The notes under the pieces are model-generated. The model was not told where the DNA came from. It did no database searches and saw only the letters and a program-made list of their open reading frames with translations. Shown here piece after piece: positions 49,619 to 57,439 of a stretch of DNA of 64,000 nucleotides; within the stretch, counting starts at the first letter, position 1; the number at the start of each line of letters is the position of its first letter. Made by a program: the position numbers and the translations under genes. Source of the DNA: JAQWBS01 sp047975765. GTDB lineage: Bacteria > Pseudomonadota > Alphaproteobacteria > RF32 > CAG-239. The stretch covers positions 62,001 through 126,000 of the forward strand of contig JBKEEF010000013.1 in NCBI GenBank assembly GCA_047975765.1. The letters run 5' to 3'.

Positions 49619-50333
49619 GCTACATAGACGTCTTTTAGACTGGAGATGGATTAAAAATCCAAATGTTTTAAGTGTTTTTATACAACTTTTGTTAAGAGTT
49701 AATTTTGAAAAAGGTTACTTTGAAAGTATAGAAATTTCAAGGGGTTCACTTGTTACATCCCTCGAAACCCTAGCAAATTCAACCAACTTGAGTTTGCAAC
49801 AAGTTAGGACAGCATTAAGTAAGCTAAAATCAACAGGCGAAATAACAACCGAATCAACAAACAAATTTACTGTTATAACTATTGTAAAATTTGATACTTA
49901 CCAAGATGAGTATACAGAAAATAACAAACAAATTAACAAGCAATCTAACAATCAAATAACAAACGAGCAACAAACAAATAACAAACAAATAACAACAATA
50001 AAAGAAGAACAAGAATTTAAGAATGAAAGAATGAAAGAATTTAATTTAAATTATATGCCCGTTGCTGAAAATTTTGAAAAATCTAAATATTACTTTGAAG
50101 GTAAAATTATCAAATTAAATTCAAAAGATTTTTTAGACTGGGAAAAAGCATATCCTGAATTAAACCTTTATGCCGAATTGATGATGTACGACAAATGGCT
50201 TTCTGAAAATTCACCTGATGAAAAAAAATGGTTTCCAAGGGCTAGCAGATACTTGCTAAGCCAAAATGAATTGAGAAAAGAACAAAGAATTAAAACATCA
50301 AAAGAAACAGCAGAAGAGGAGTTTTATTTATGA
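49602..50333 (+). CDS. Phage replication protein with winged helix
   Basis: A 243-residue protein with the same N-terminal domain as its neighbour (QGWIKLHRRLLDWRWIKNP, then SLVTSLETLANSTNLSLQQVRTALSKLKSTGEI). A long Asn/Gln-rich stretch follows near residues 105-130, encoded by repeats of AACAAACAAAT, and a C-terminal domain of about 100 residues (DFLDWEKAYPELNLYAELMMYDK, WFPRASRYLLSQ) of unknown fold. In phages such proteins bind the origin and recruit the helicase. RBS is GGAGG. The gene ends overlapping the next by ATGA. Confidence 0.8.
   Translation: MQGWIKLHRRLLDWRWIKNPNVLSVFIQLLLRVNFEKGYFESIEISRGSLVTSLETLANSTNLSLQQVRTALSKLKSTGEITTESTNKFTVITIVKFDTYQDEYTENNKQINKQSNNQITNEQQTNNKQITTIKEEQEFKNERMKEFNLNYMPVAENFEKSKYYFEGKIIKLNSKDFLDWEKAYPELNLYAELMMYDKWLSENSPDEKKWFPRASRYLLSQNELRKEQRIKTSKETAEEEFYL
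49923..49996. other. Iteron-like repeats, candidate phage replication origin
   Basis: Six to seven direct repeats of about 11-12 bases around AACAAACAAAT lie head to tail inside the replication gene. In lambda and several other phages the origin iterons lie inside the initiator gene. The match is structural; no experiment or comparison supports it. Confidence 0.45.
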
Positions 50334-50980
50334 GTGACGAAACAAAAAAAATAATTGACCACATCATTGACCTTTATGGTATAAGTGGCAATGACGCTGA
50401 AAAGATGAATAATAATATCTCAGAATATGAAAAAGCTTTTGAAGGGTATTCTTGTAAAGATGTGATTAAAGCTGTTAGTGAATATTGGCGTTGGAAAAGT
50501 GATAAAACAAGACCTAGTTTGTCAAAAATTCTTGCCATGCTTGAAAGTGACAAGGATGTTGAAAAAGATGATTTTAAGCCAAAGAGTTCTACTGATAAAA
50601 AATCAATCGATCCATCTTCTGCTTGGATGGACCGAGATATTAAACTCGGAAAATGCAAACATTTGAAAAGAATTTATGACTTAGCTACAAAAAGAATTCT
50701 AAAAGATTTAGTTTACAACCTAGTCGGCCATGAGGAATATAAAAAGCTTAGTGATTTTGGAAAGTATCAAATTGCTTTGAGAAACAATCTTTTCACAGAT
50801 GATATTTTGGAAGAAATCAGCACTCAAAGAGGAGATGAAGTATTCCAATCTGTAAATGAACTTCCGAAAACAAATGAAAAATTTGCTTATAACGGAAAAC
50901 TTCTCGCAGCACATTTTTCTGCGAAAGAAAACCAAAATTTAGTTGGAAATGACAACGATTATTTTGATTTAGCTCAGTAG
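50330..50980 (+). CDS. Phage replication-region protein, unknown
   Basis: A 216-residue protein. The first 75 residues (IIDHIIDLYGISGNDAEKMN, KDVIKAVSEYWRWKSDKTRPSLSKILAMLE) resemble the helical N-terminal domain of helicase-loader/inhibitor proteins (G39P-like), which would suit its place behind the winged-helix replication genes. The rest is not recognised. There is no Walker motif, so it is not an ATPase loader. Confidence 0.6.
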   Translation: MSDETKKIIDHIIDLYGISGNDAEKMNNNISEYEKAFEGYSCKDVIKAVSEYWRWKSDKTRPSLSKILAMLESDKDVEKDDFKPKSSTDKKSIDPSSAWMDRDIKLGKCKHLKRIYDLATKRILKDLVYNLVGHEEYKKLSDFGKYQIALRNNLFTDDILEEISTQRGDEVFQSVNELPKTNEKFAYNGKLLAAHFSAKENQNLVGNDNDYFDLAQ

Positions 50981-50992
50981 GGGAGATATAGA

Positions 50993-51496
50993 ATGAATAC
51001 AGCAAAGAAGTTGAAGGCTGAAGAAAAGGTTGAGTTCACAAAAGAACAAATCGAAAAAAGAAGTTTAGAGAAAGTTCTAGGTCGTTTTCAATCAAAAACA
51101 GTTCTGGAAAAATATTGTGACAATGGAGATTTAGGAATACTCCGAGATGTTTCTCCAAATGATTTGCTGTCTGCTGGTAAAAGGCTCTATCGTGATTGGT
51201 ATCTTTCTGGACTTCCCGAACTCAAAGCAAGTCAGTATGATAAGCCAATTGTTGATAGCTCCGTTTCTAGTTATTGCCCAACTAGCAAGGAAGATGCATT
51301 TGACCGTTATGAAAAAGCTATGAAGTCTGTATCTTCTCATTTTAGAGAAATTGTTCGTATTGTTTGTGTTGAGGATAAGCCGATTGTGGCGAATGATAAC
51401 AACTCAGCCTATCGTAAGTCAATCGATATTGGTTCACAAAAAAAAGACCTTTGCAGGGGACTTTTTGAACTTGTTTGTCATTACAGGGGGAGATAA
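50993..51496 (+). CDS. DUF6456-like regulator, last gene of the early operon
   Basis: A 167-residue protein that fits the DUF6456 pattern in order: LLSAGKRLYRDWYLSGLPEL near residues 60-80, then DAFDRYEKAMKSVSSHFREIVRIVCVED near 102-130 and LCRGLFELVCHYRG at the end. Such proteins occur at the boundary between early and late genes in alphaproteobacterial phages and are often helix-turn-helix transcription regulators. A role as a late-gene activator is inferred from position. Confidence 0.65.
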   Translation: MNTAKKLKAEEKVEFTKEQIEKRSLEKVLGRFQSKTVLEKYCDNGDLGILRDVSPNDLLSAGKRLYRDWYLSGLPELKASQYDKPIVDSSVSSYCPTSKEDAFDRYEKAMKSVSSHFREIVRIVCVEDKPIVANDNNSAYRKSIDIGSQKKDLCRGLFELVCHYRGR

Positions 51497-51499
51497 CCA

Positions 51500-51559
51500 A
51501 TGAATGAAAAAGCAATCGGAAAAATAAAAGAAAGATGGTATAAAAAATTATGGAAATGA
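51500..51559 (+). CDS. Tiny open frame, 19 residues
   Basis: A 19-residue basic frame (MNEKAIGKIKERWYKKLWK) with AGGGGGAG eight to nine bases upstream. Too short to judge; included because its ribosome site is strong. Confidence 0.25.
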   Translation: MNEKAIGKIKERWYKKLWK

Positions 51560-51633
51560 TACCGACCGACTACCGACTTTTAAGTTGAATTTTAATATTT
51601 TTTTATTTATGATTGCAAAAAAGGGAGATTGAT

Positions 51634-52602
51634 ATGTTTTGTGGAAAATGCGGAAAAGAGATTTCTGATGATGTTAAGTTTTGCCCCCATTGTGGAAAAT
51701 CAACATCTAATGAAGCTATAAAACCTGTTTCAGAAAATAAAAAGGTTGAGTTTAAAGTGAGTAAAAAAGAACTTCCAAAAAATAAATTTGTTTGGTACTT
51801 ATCCTTTGTTTTATTTCTTTTCGTTTATACTTGTGTAAATAATATGGATAATCATAAAAACTCCACAAGTACACCTAAAGTTAGTTATTCAACAAAAGTG
51901 GATACTTCAAAAAAGGAAGATGTTAAAAAAGTTGAGGAAGAAGTTACAATAAAAGAAAATGTACCAGCAAGTGAAGATAATCAGATAGGTGCATTTATCA
52001 TAAAAGAAGAGTATGAAAATATAAAAGAATATATTGGATGTAAAACAAAAAAAGAGCTTTCAAAAATAACAGATGCTTATAAAGGTAATATTGATAGATC
52101 TAATATTCCTTCTCTTTTAAATTCTAAAAGATGTATGTATATTGATAATAAAGAAGAAAATTATTATAAAATTCAGCTTTTAGAAAAAAATAAAGAAAAT
52201 ACAAGAATAAATAAAGTTAGATTAGTTCACTATGCAATTGATGATGTTGATTTATATGTTGATATCTATTTATCCTTAAAAGATATAGAGTTAAAAAGTA
52301 AATATGAAGTTTTCTCAGAAAAAATGAAGATTAAAGAGGAAAGTGAAAATAAAAATAAAATAGTTTATAATGATACGGCCTTTTATATTTGCACTACTAT
52401 GAAAAATTGGAATGCTCTGTTTTTCTATAGCAGCGGCACTCCTGAATTTAAGCGATTATTTAGTAGTGGAAAATGTATAAAAATAAGAAGTAAAACAAAA
52501 CTTAAGAAATTATTTTATTTTGATGGTGCTTGGCAATATGAAGTTTTGGATGGTCCACATAAGGGTGAAAAATATTTTGGCACGAACATTGAAGATAAAT
52601 AA
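51634..52602 (+). CDS. Zinc-ribbon membrane protein, unknown
   Basis: A 322-residue protein: an N-terminal zinc ribbon (MFCGKCGKEI, then KFCPHCGKSTS), one membrane segment near residues 52-68 (FVWYLSFVLFLFVYTCV), and an extracytoplasmic part of about 250 residues with no recognised domain (LFSSGKCIKI and KGEKYFGTNIE toward the end). The start at 51634 has GGGAGA upstream. It lies in a segment of likely cargo genes between the early and late modules, very AT-rich and lysine-biased compared with the surrounding phage genes. Confidence 0.7.
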   Translation: MFCGKCGKEISDDVKFCPHCGKSTSNEAIKPVSENKKVEFKVSKKELPKNKFVWYLSFVLFLFVYTCVNNMDNHKNSTSTPKVSYSTKVDTSKKEDVKKVEEEVTIKENVPASEDNQIGAFIIKEEYENIKEYIGCKTKKELSKITDAYKGNIDRSNIPSLLNSKRCMYIDNKEENYYKIQLLEKNKENTRINKVRLVHYAIDDVDLYVDIYLSLKDIELKSKYEVFSEKMKIKEESENKNKIVYNDTAFYICTTMKNWNALFFYSSGTPEFKRLFSSGKCIKIRSKTKLKKLFYFDGAWQYEVLDGPHKGEKYFGTNIEDK

Positions 52603-52658
52603 ATATTTTGTATAATTGTAGTAATAAATTAAAATAACAGTAAGGGAGAAAATTAATA

Positions 52659-53117
52659 ATGTCTAAAGAAATAGTCTATCTAAAAAAAGGTTTATCAAAA
52701 AATGAAGAAATATTAGGTGTGGCAGAGATACATTGGAGTTGCTATATCGTACCTAGTTTAATTTTGTTATTTTCTATTATTATTTTTCTTGGTGGGGGAA
52801 AAGATTCTTTTATACCAGGCTTATTGTTTTTATTTTGGTCTGTATTATCTTTTCTTTCCAGATATAAAACAGAATATGTGGTTACAAACAAAAGAGTTAT
52901 CTCAAAAACAGGAATTATCACTGTTAAGACAAGAGAAATTAAAAATTCTCAAGTAGAATCGGTTTCTTTGGATCAGGGGGTTTTAGGAACTATTTTAGGA
53001 TATGCGGATATTTCTTTTAGTGGAACAGGAACAACAAAAGTTTCTTTTCAAGATATAAAAGATCCTGTGTTTATAAAATCTAAATTAGAAGAAATAATAG
53101 AAGGTAATAAAAAATAG
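52659..53117 (+). CDS. PH-domain (bPH2/YdbS-like) membrane protein
   Basis: A 152-residue protein with two adjacent membrane segments (IVPSLILLFSIIIFLGGG, then FIPGLLFLFWSVLSFLS) followed by a bacterial pleckstrin-homology domain: YKTEYVVTNKRVISKTGIITVKTREI, then NSQVESVSLDQGVLGTILGYADISFSG, the bPH2 pattern. Role unknown. It follows the zinc-ribbon gene on the same strand, ends in a terminator, and shares its low GC. Confidence 0.85.
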   Translation: MSKEIVYLKKGLSKNEEILGVAEIHWSCYIVPSLILLFSIIIFLGGGKDSFIPGLLFLFWSVLSFLSRYKTEYVVTNKRVISKTGIITVKTREIKNSQVESVSLDQGVLGTILGYADISFSGTGTTKVSFQDIKDPVFIKSKLEEIIEGNKK

Positions 53118-53118
53118 T

Positions 53119-53152
53119 ATTAAAGAGAGCATCTAGCTCTCTTTTTTATTGA
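53119..53152 (+). terminator. Intrinsic terminator
   Basis: AAAGAGAGC-ATCTA-GCTCTCTTT hairpin followed by a T-run, directly after the PH-domain gene. Confidence 0.9.
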
Positions 53153-53183
53153 CAGATAGTTTGTAATCTAATAATATTCTAAA

Positions 53184-53400
53184 CAGAGCTAGAAACTCTG
53201 TAGTAAAGCGTAACGCACCCAAGACGAAAAGGTGTCTTTTGTATTTTAAATGAAATTCCACGTTTGCTCCGTGTGAGTGTCAAATTTATACATTTCATCT
53301 CTTTCTATGCTAGGAGTGCGAGGAATATATTGAATAACTCCGCACATCTTTGCTTGTGTTTCTAGCTCCTAGCACCTTACTATTTAAGGGAATCCTATAG
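53184..53400 (+). ncRNA. Candidate C4-type antisense RNA / structured leader
   Basis: About 217 bases upstream of the antirepressor-like gene contain CAGAG-CTAGAAA-CTCTG at the 5' end, GTGTC-containing hairpins, and a long-range stem GCTAGGAG / CTCCTAGC. GAGCTAGAAA (53186-53195) is perfectly complementary over ten bases to TTTCTAGCTC (53359-53368). The GAGC(G)TAGAAACTC element is shared with the leader of the BRO-N gene at 42.5 kb. Confidence 0.45.
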
Positions 53401-53416
53401 AAAAGGAAGTAAAGAA

Positions 53417-54058
53417 ATGAAAAAAGAGTTACAAAATTTATCTATTCATAGTTTAGAAGTGATTGATGATGAACCTAGAATCAAAGATGTGATTTTGGGT
53501 GAAAGATTGGGCTTGAAAAAAGCGAGAGATGTTAGAGTTGTTATTAAGTCAAATATGGCGGAATTGTTAAAATATGGTGGTACGCCGTTACTGACGGCGA
53601 ACGAGAAATTAGGTTGCTTAACCAGAATGACAGAAGCTTATTATCTCAATGAAGCACAGGCCTTGTTGATTTGTATGTTTTCACGAACAACAAAAGCGGC
53701 GGAAGTGAGAAAAGAGCTGATTGATGTTTATATGGCTTATCGGACAAAAGGCTTGGTCAAGGTCAAAGAACATTATCGCAATAGTGTTAAGCAAGTTGAG
53801 GAAGTAAAAATCAAGAACAACAATGGTGTTATTGCAGTTCCTGAGCCAGTTTATAAATATATTCATACTGAGCTTGGTGTTTATGACCCAACAATGAGTA
53901 AGTTGTTTTCTTTTATCAAGAATGCTTGTAAGACAGCCGTTCGGGAAGAATTAAATCTTGAAGCTCTTAAGGTTTTAGAATCTCTTGAAGATAAAGACAG
54001 GCAGATTGCCGAACTTGACTTTAAGCTGATGAATATTAGGAAGCTTGTTGTTAGGTAA
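53417..54058 (+). CDS. Phage antirepressor / Rha-like protein
   Basis: A 213-residue protein whose first 110 residues (IKDVILGERLGLKKARDVRV, then CLTRMTEAYYLNEAQALLICMFSRTTKAAEVRKELIDVYMAY) belong to the Rha/KilA-type phage regulator domain. The segment at about 140-175 and the final helix (LESLEDKDRQIAELDFKL) form a C-terminal region like that of antirepressors. RBS is AAGGAAG. A long structured leader precedes it and a terminator follows, so it is a single regulated unit. Confidence 0.75.
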   Translation: MKKELQNLSIHSLEVIDDEPRIKDVILGERLGLKKARDVRVVIKSNMAELLKYGGTPLLTANEKLGCLTRMTEAYYLNEAQALLICMFSRTTKAAEVRKELIDVYMAYRTKGLVKVKEHYRNSVKQVEEVKIKNNNGVIAVPEPVYKYIHTELGVYDPTMSKLFSFIKNACKTAVREELNLEALKVLESLEDKDRQIAELDFKLMNIRKLVVR

Positions 54059-54063
54059 AGTTA

Positions 54064-54093
54064 TAAAGCCCCGAGAGATTGGGGCTTTACATT
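54064..54093 (+). terminator. Intrinsic terminator
   Basis: AAAGCCCC-GAGAGATT-GGGGCTTT stem-loop after the antirepressor-like gene; T-run is short. Confidence 0.75.
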
Positions 54094-54158
54094 TTATGTA
54101 AATTATGCTACCTATGGTGTTAGATATAACTTTCGTAAAATCTAACAGGAAAACAATA

Positions 54159-54572
54159 ATGGCTAATGTATATGATGTTGCTAAACACATTTTAGAGAAG
54201 ATGGGTAAAGTTACAGGGATGAAACTCCAAAAGCTTTGTTATTACTCTCAAGCTTGGTCATTGGTTTGGGATGAAGAGCCTCTATTTTCTAACCCAATTA
54301 AAGCATGGAAATACGGTCCAGTTTGTCATGATCTATATAATTTGCACGATGGACAATTTATTGTTGAGATAAGTAAAGATCTTACTTCACGTTGTGAGAA
54401 TAATCTCACAGAGAAACAAGTTGAGACAATAGATGCTGTGATTAGAGATTATGGTGATTTCACTGCACAACAATTGAGCGACTTAACACATTCTGAGGAT
54501 CCATGGAAAAATGCTAAACAGAATGAAATTATATCTGCTACAGCAATGCACGAGTTTTATAGCAGTTTATAG
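54159..54572 (+). CDS. Panacea-domain antitoxin (SocA/GepA-like)
   Basis: A 137-residue protein of the Panacea (DUF4065) family: VYDVAKHILEKMGKVTGMKLQKLCYYSQAWSLVWDEEPLF, FSNPIKAWKYGPVCHDLYN, and DAVIRDYGDFTAQQLSDLTHSEDPWK match the whole domain. Such proteins neutralise many unrelated toxins in type II systems (SocA, PanA). The ATG at 54159 has AGGAAA upstream. The next gene, 15 bases on, is the expected toxin partner. Confidence 0.88.
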   Translation: MANVYDVAKHILEKMGKVTGMKLQKLCYYSQAWSLVWDEEPLFSNPIKAWKYGPVCHDLYNLHDGQFIVEISKDLTSRCENNLTEKQVETIDAVIRDYGDFTAQQLSDLTHSEDPWKNAKQNEIISATAMHEFYSSL

Positions 54573-54587
54573 ATATAATGGTGTTGT

Positions 54588-55058
54588 ATGTCCAAGGTAA
54601 ATAAGAAGGCTAAGGTTAATCGTTCTAATATAAAATCAAATACTAAAGTATCAAAAATAGGGTCTTTGGCAGATAATAATAGATTTAAGTGGGCTTTGAG
54701 AAGTGATATTGTTGACTGGGATTGGAGACATAATGATTTCAGTTTTGGAGATAAAATAAAAGATTTGCTTATCTTTTATAATAAAATAAAGCCAACTTTA
54801 GATAGCTATGCACAAATGACATGGGACGAAGTAAATCTAAGAAAGCATTGCCATTCTTGGGACATTACCTATCTTCATAGTGATTTAATTAAAAGATTCA
54901 AAGACAGATTTAGGTCTGAGGAATGTTCAGAAACGCTTTATCAAATAAATATTAATCAAAAACATAGGATAATAGGCTTCAAAGAAGGCGAGGTTTTTTA
55001 TATTATGTGGAATGACCCTAATCATAAGGCTTATATTACACAAAAAAAGAATACATAG
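54588..55058 (+). CDS. Putative toxin partner of the Panacea antitoxin
   Basis: A 156-residue protein with a basic N-terminal tail of about 25 residues, then an aromatic-rich start FKWALRSDIVDWDWRHNDFSF, MTWDEVNLRKHCHSWDI in the middle and KHRIIGFKEGEVFYIMWNDP at the end. The order (fold start, TW-x-E helix, histidine pair, R-x-x-G-F ... W-x-D-P-x-H) matches an uncharacterised family found beside Panacea antitoxins. The toxin role is inferred from this pairing; the activity is unknown. Confidence 0.65.
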   Translation: MSKVNKKAKVNRSNIKSNTKVSKIGSLADNNRFKWALRSDIVDWDWRHNDFSFGDKIKDLLIFYNKIKPTLDSYAQMTWDEVNLRKHCHSWDITYLHSDLIKRFKDRFRSEECSETLYQININQKHRIIGFKEGEVFYIMWNDPNHKAYITQKKNT

Positions 55059-55104
55059 TTAAATAGTTCTTGACATCATTCAGAATGTCGTATTATAAAC
55101 AAAT

Positions 55105-55199
55105 TAAGATGTAGAAGTGTGTGAATGTTTCTGCATCTTTTTTTATGGAAACATAAAATAAAATTCTAAAGCCCTGAGTTCGTTCTCGGGGTTTTTTAT
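55105..55199 (+). terminator. Two tandem terminator-like hairpins upstream of the phage tRNA
   Basis: AGATGTAGAA / TTTCTGCATCT with T-run (55107-55145) is followed by CCCTGAG-TTCGTT-CTCGGGG with T-run (55172-55198). They end the toxin-antitoxin transcript before the tRNA. Confidence 0.65.
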
Positions 55200-55275
55200 T
55201 GCGAGATGGAGAAGATGTTATCTCGTTCCGCTCATAACGGAAAAATCGTAGGTTCAAATCCTACTCTCGCAACCA
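55200..55275 (+). tRNA. Phage-encoded tRNA with CAU anticodon
   Basis: A 76-base tRNA: acceptor TGCGAGA / TCTCGCA, discriminator A, encoded CCA; D-stem GAGA / TCTC; anticodon stem TTCCG / CGGAA with loop CTCATAA (anticodon CAT, read as methionine or, if modified to lysidine, isoleucine AUA); T-arm GTAGG-TTCAAAT-CCTAC. The D-loop (AGATGTTA) is short and lacks the usual GG. The first pair is T-A. It is not an initiator tRNA, since the anticodon stem lacks the three G-C pairs. Confidence 0.85.
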
Positions 55276-55295
55276 ATTTAATTTAAGGAAATATA

Positions 55296-55439
55296 ATGTC
55301 GGATATTAGCCAAGTTTGGAATAAGAATTCAAACTCAATCGATCAGCAATATAGAGATAACTACAACAATATTGACTGGCCTTCAAAACGAGAGCAAGAA
55401 AATGACAACAAAAACACAGAAGAAAGCGATAACTCCTAA
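55296..55439 (+). CDS. Small phage protein, 47 residues
   Basis: A 47-residue hydrophilic frame with AAGGAA upstream of its ATG and a Trp/Asn/Gln-rich sequence (SQVWNKNSNSIDQQYRDNYN). It ends 38 bases inside the terminase small-subunit gene, in another frame. Function unknown. Confidence 0.45.
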   Translation: MSDISQVWNKNSNSIDQQYRDNYNNIDWPSKREQENDNKNTEESDNS

Positions 55440-55890
55440 ACAGGAGATGTTTTGTCAAAATGTTGTTTCTGGAATGAATAATCTTGAAGCATATCGTGCC
55501 GTGTTTTCTAATAATCAATCGGATAAAACTGCAAGAAATAACGCATACAGACTTACGCAACTTGACCATATTAAAAATAGAATTGAAGAACTTAATAAAA
55601 AAATTGAAACGAAACTTATTAAAGAACTAGCTTATTCTAAAGAAGAGAGTTTTAGGAACTTTGAAAAGGTTCAAGAGTTGGCACTTGAAAAAACATATTT
55701 TGACAAGCCTGCACCTGATTTGAATAATTTTATCAAAGCTGAGGAGCTTAAAGGAAAGTTATTTGGACTTTATAATCTAGATAAATCTAATATACCAGCA
55801 GTAGATTTTAACATAAACTTAAAACAATCTGTTTCCCAAGAAGATTTAGAAAAAATGACGGCCTTAATTATAAAGGAGATTAATGAATAA
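55402..55890 (+). CDS. Terminase small subunit
   Basis: A 162-residue DNA-recognition subunit of the packaging motor (Terminase_2/phage small terminase type). KAITPKQEMFCQNVVSGMNN, then EAYRAVFSNNQSDKTARNNAYRLTQ near residues 28-52 is the N-terminal helix-turn-helix pattern of the family. The rest is helical and acidic. The ATG at 55402 is preceded by GAGAGCAAG. TerL follows 13 bases later. Confidence 0.85.
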   Translation: MTTKTQKKAITPKQEMFCQNVVSGMNNLEAYRAVFSNNQSDKTARNNAYRLTQLDHIKNRIEELNKKIETKLIKELAYSKEESFRNFEKVQELALEKTYFDKPAPDLNNFIKAEELKGKLFGLYNLDKSNIPAVDFNINLKQSVSQEDLEKMTALIIKEINE

Positions 55891-55903
55891 TAAGGAGTGA
55901 GTT

Positions 55904-57439
55904 ATGAATCCATTGTTGCTAGGTTCTTTCCTACTTAGTCAGCCATTTGAGATTTGGCTCAGATTCTTGTTTAAGAAAGTGGAAAGTCGTCCTTTTGTTG
56001 TTGAAAATGTACATAGGAGTATTTTTGAAACCTATGAAAACATTTTCAACATGAATGAAGATTACACATTCACAAATTTAAATCTTCCGCCCAGGTCTGG
56101 AAAAACTATTATTGCTGAATATTTTCTTATTTATTGTCTTCTAAAGGCTGCAATAAATAAAAAGGGAACAAATTGGATATATATATCATATTCAATTAAA
56201 CTTTTGAAAGAAGTATCATCTGGTATTAAAAATATTGTAGAATCACAGATATTTAAATTATTGTATGGAGATCAGTATTTCAATATTCATCAATCTGATA
56301 TTGAATTTACAGATGATGCTTTCGAAGATTACTATAAATCAATTGGTGAAAGTAAAGAAGTTATTAAATTTTCATCAACAGATATTACGCTTGGTAGAAG
56401 CAGAATTGTTCTTTCTCCTCTTGGTGGGCAAATCACAGGATTTGGTGCTGGTGTTCGTGGTGGAGAAGACTATGTTAGCGGTGGTATATTCTTAGATGAT
56501 ATTAATAAAATTCAAGATACTGTACGGTCAGAACTTTTAAGAGAAAAAACAAGACAATATTTTTCAGGTGTTATTTTCTCAAGAAGAAACAATCCAAAAG
56601 TTTTAATTATGAACATTCAGCAACGTGTTCATATTGAAGATATGACGGGATATTTAGAAGATACATACAACTTCAAGACAATCAAAGCTCCTTTGATTGG
56701 GGAAACAGGAATATGTCAAATTCCAAGTCAGTATGACCAAAGAACTATAGATATGCTTAAAAAGGATAATTTTACTTTTCAGGCTCAATATCAACAAGAT
56801 CCAATTCTCGAAGGTGGATATCTTATTAAAACAGATTTTATTAAAAGATTTGAAGAACCTTTGGTGACCTATAAACAAATGTTTATTGTTTGCGATACAG
56901 CTTTTAGCGAGAAGAAGTCATCAGATTTTTCCGTCTTTGGGTTGTTTGGAATAGATGAAAAAAATAATATTTGGCTTGTTGAAGGTTATTGTAAGAGAGT
57001 TTCATTTCCAGACTTGAAACGAGACTTAAGGAGTTTTTACCTTTCTGCAGTATATAAATTTGGTAAATATAACAATATAAGCACAATATATGTTGAAAAT
57101 AAAGGCTCTGGAATAAGCTTAATTCAACAGTTGAGGGAAGATGGACTACCAATAAAAGAGCTATCACCAACATATTATAATGCTGAGTTTAAGAAAGAAG
57201 AAGTTTCTGATAAATATACTAGGTTCTTAGAAATATCCGCTGACATAGAAAGCGGATATTTTTATATGCCTAGAGAAGCTCATTTTTTAATGGAACTTAT
57301 TCGCCAATGTGAATCTTTTACAGGTGGTAAACAATCCTATCATGACGATTGGGTTGATGTGCTTATATATGCTTTAAAAATTAGAAGAAAAAATATTCAA
57401 GATATTGATTGGCAAAATTTCGGGAACATATTTAGATGA
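55904..57439 (+). CDS. Terminase large subunit
   Basis: A 511-residue packaging ATPase and nuclease. The N-terminal ATPase domain has a P-loop (NLPPRSGKTIIAEYF) near residue 63 and an acidic Walker B (SGGIFLDDINK) near 196. The C-terminal RNase H-like nuclease shows FIVCDTAFSEKKSSDFSVFG near 328, VENKGSGISLIQQLR near 397 and HDDWVDVLIYALK near 482. Length is normal. It overlaps the portal start by ATGA. Confidence 0.95.
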   Translation: MNPLLLGSFLLSQPFEIWLRFLFKKVESRPFVVENVHRSIFETYENIFNMNEDYTFTNLNLPPRSGKTIIAEYFLIYCLLKAAINKKGTNWIYISYSIKLLKEVSSGIKNIVESQIFKLLYGDQYFNIHQSDIEFTDDAFEDYYKSIGESKEVIKFSSTDITLGRSRIVLSPLGGQITGFGAGVRGGEDYVSGGIFLDDINKIQDTVRSELLREKTRQYFSGVIFSRRNNPKVLIMNIQQRVHIEDMTGYLEDTYNFKTIKAPLIGETGICQIPSQYDQRTIDMLKKDNFTFQAQYQQDPILEGGYLIKTDFIKRFEEPLVTYKQMFIVCDTAFSEKKSSDFSVFGLFGIDEKNNIWLVEGYCKRVSFPDLKRDLRSFYLSAVYKFGKYNNISTIYVENKGSGISLIQQLREDGLPIKELSPTYYNAEFKKEEVSDKYTRFLEISADIESGYFYMPREAHFLMELIRQCESFTGGKQSYHDDWVDVLIYALKIRRKNIQDIDWQNFGNIFR

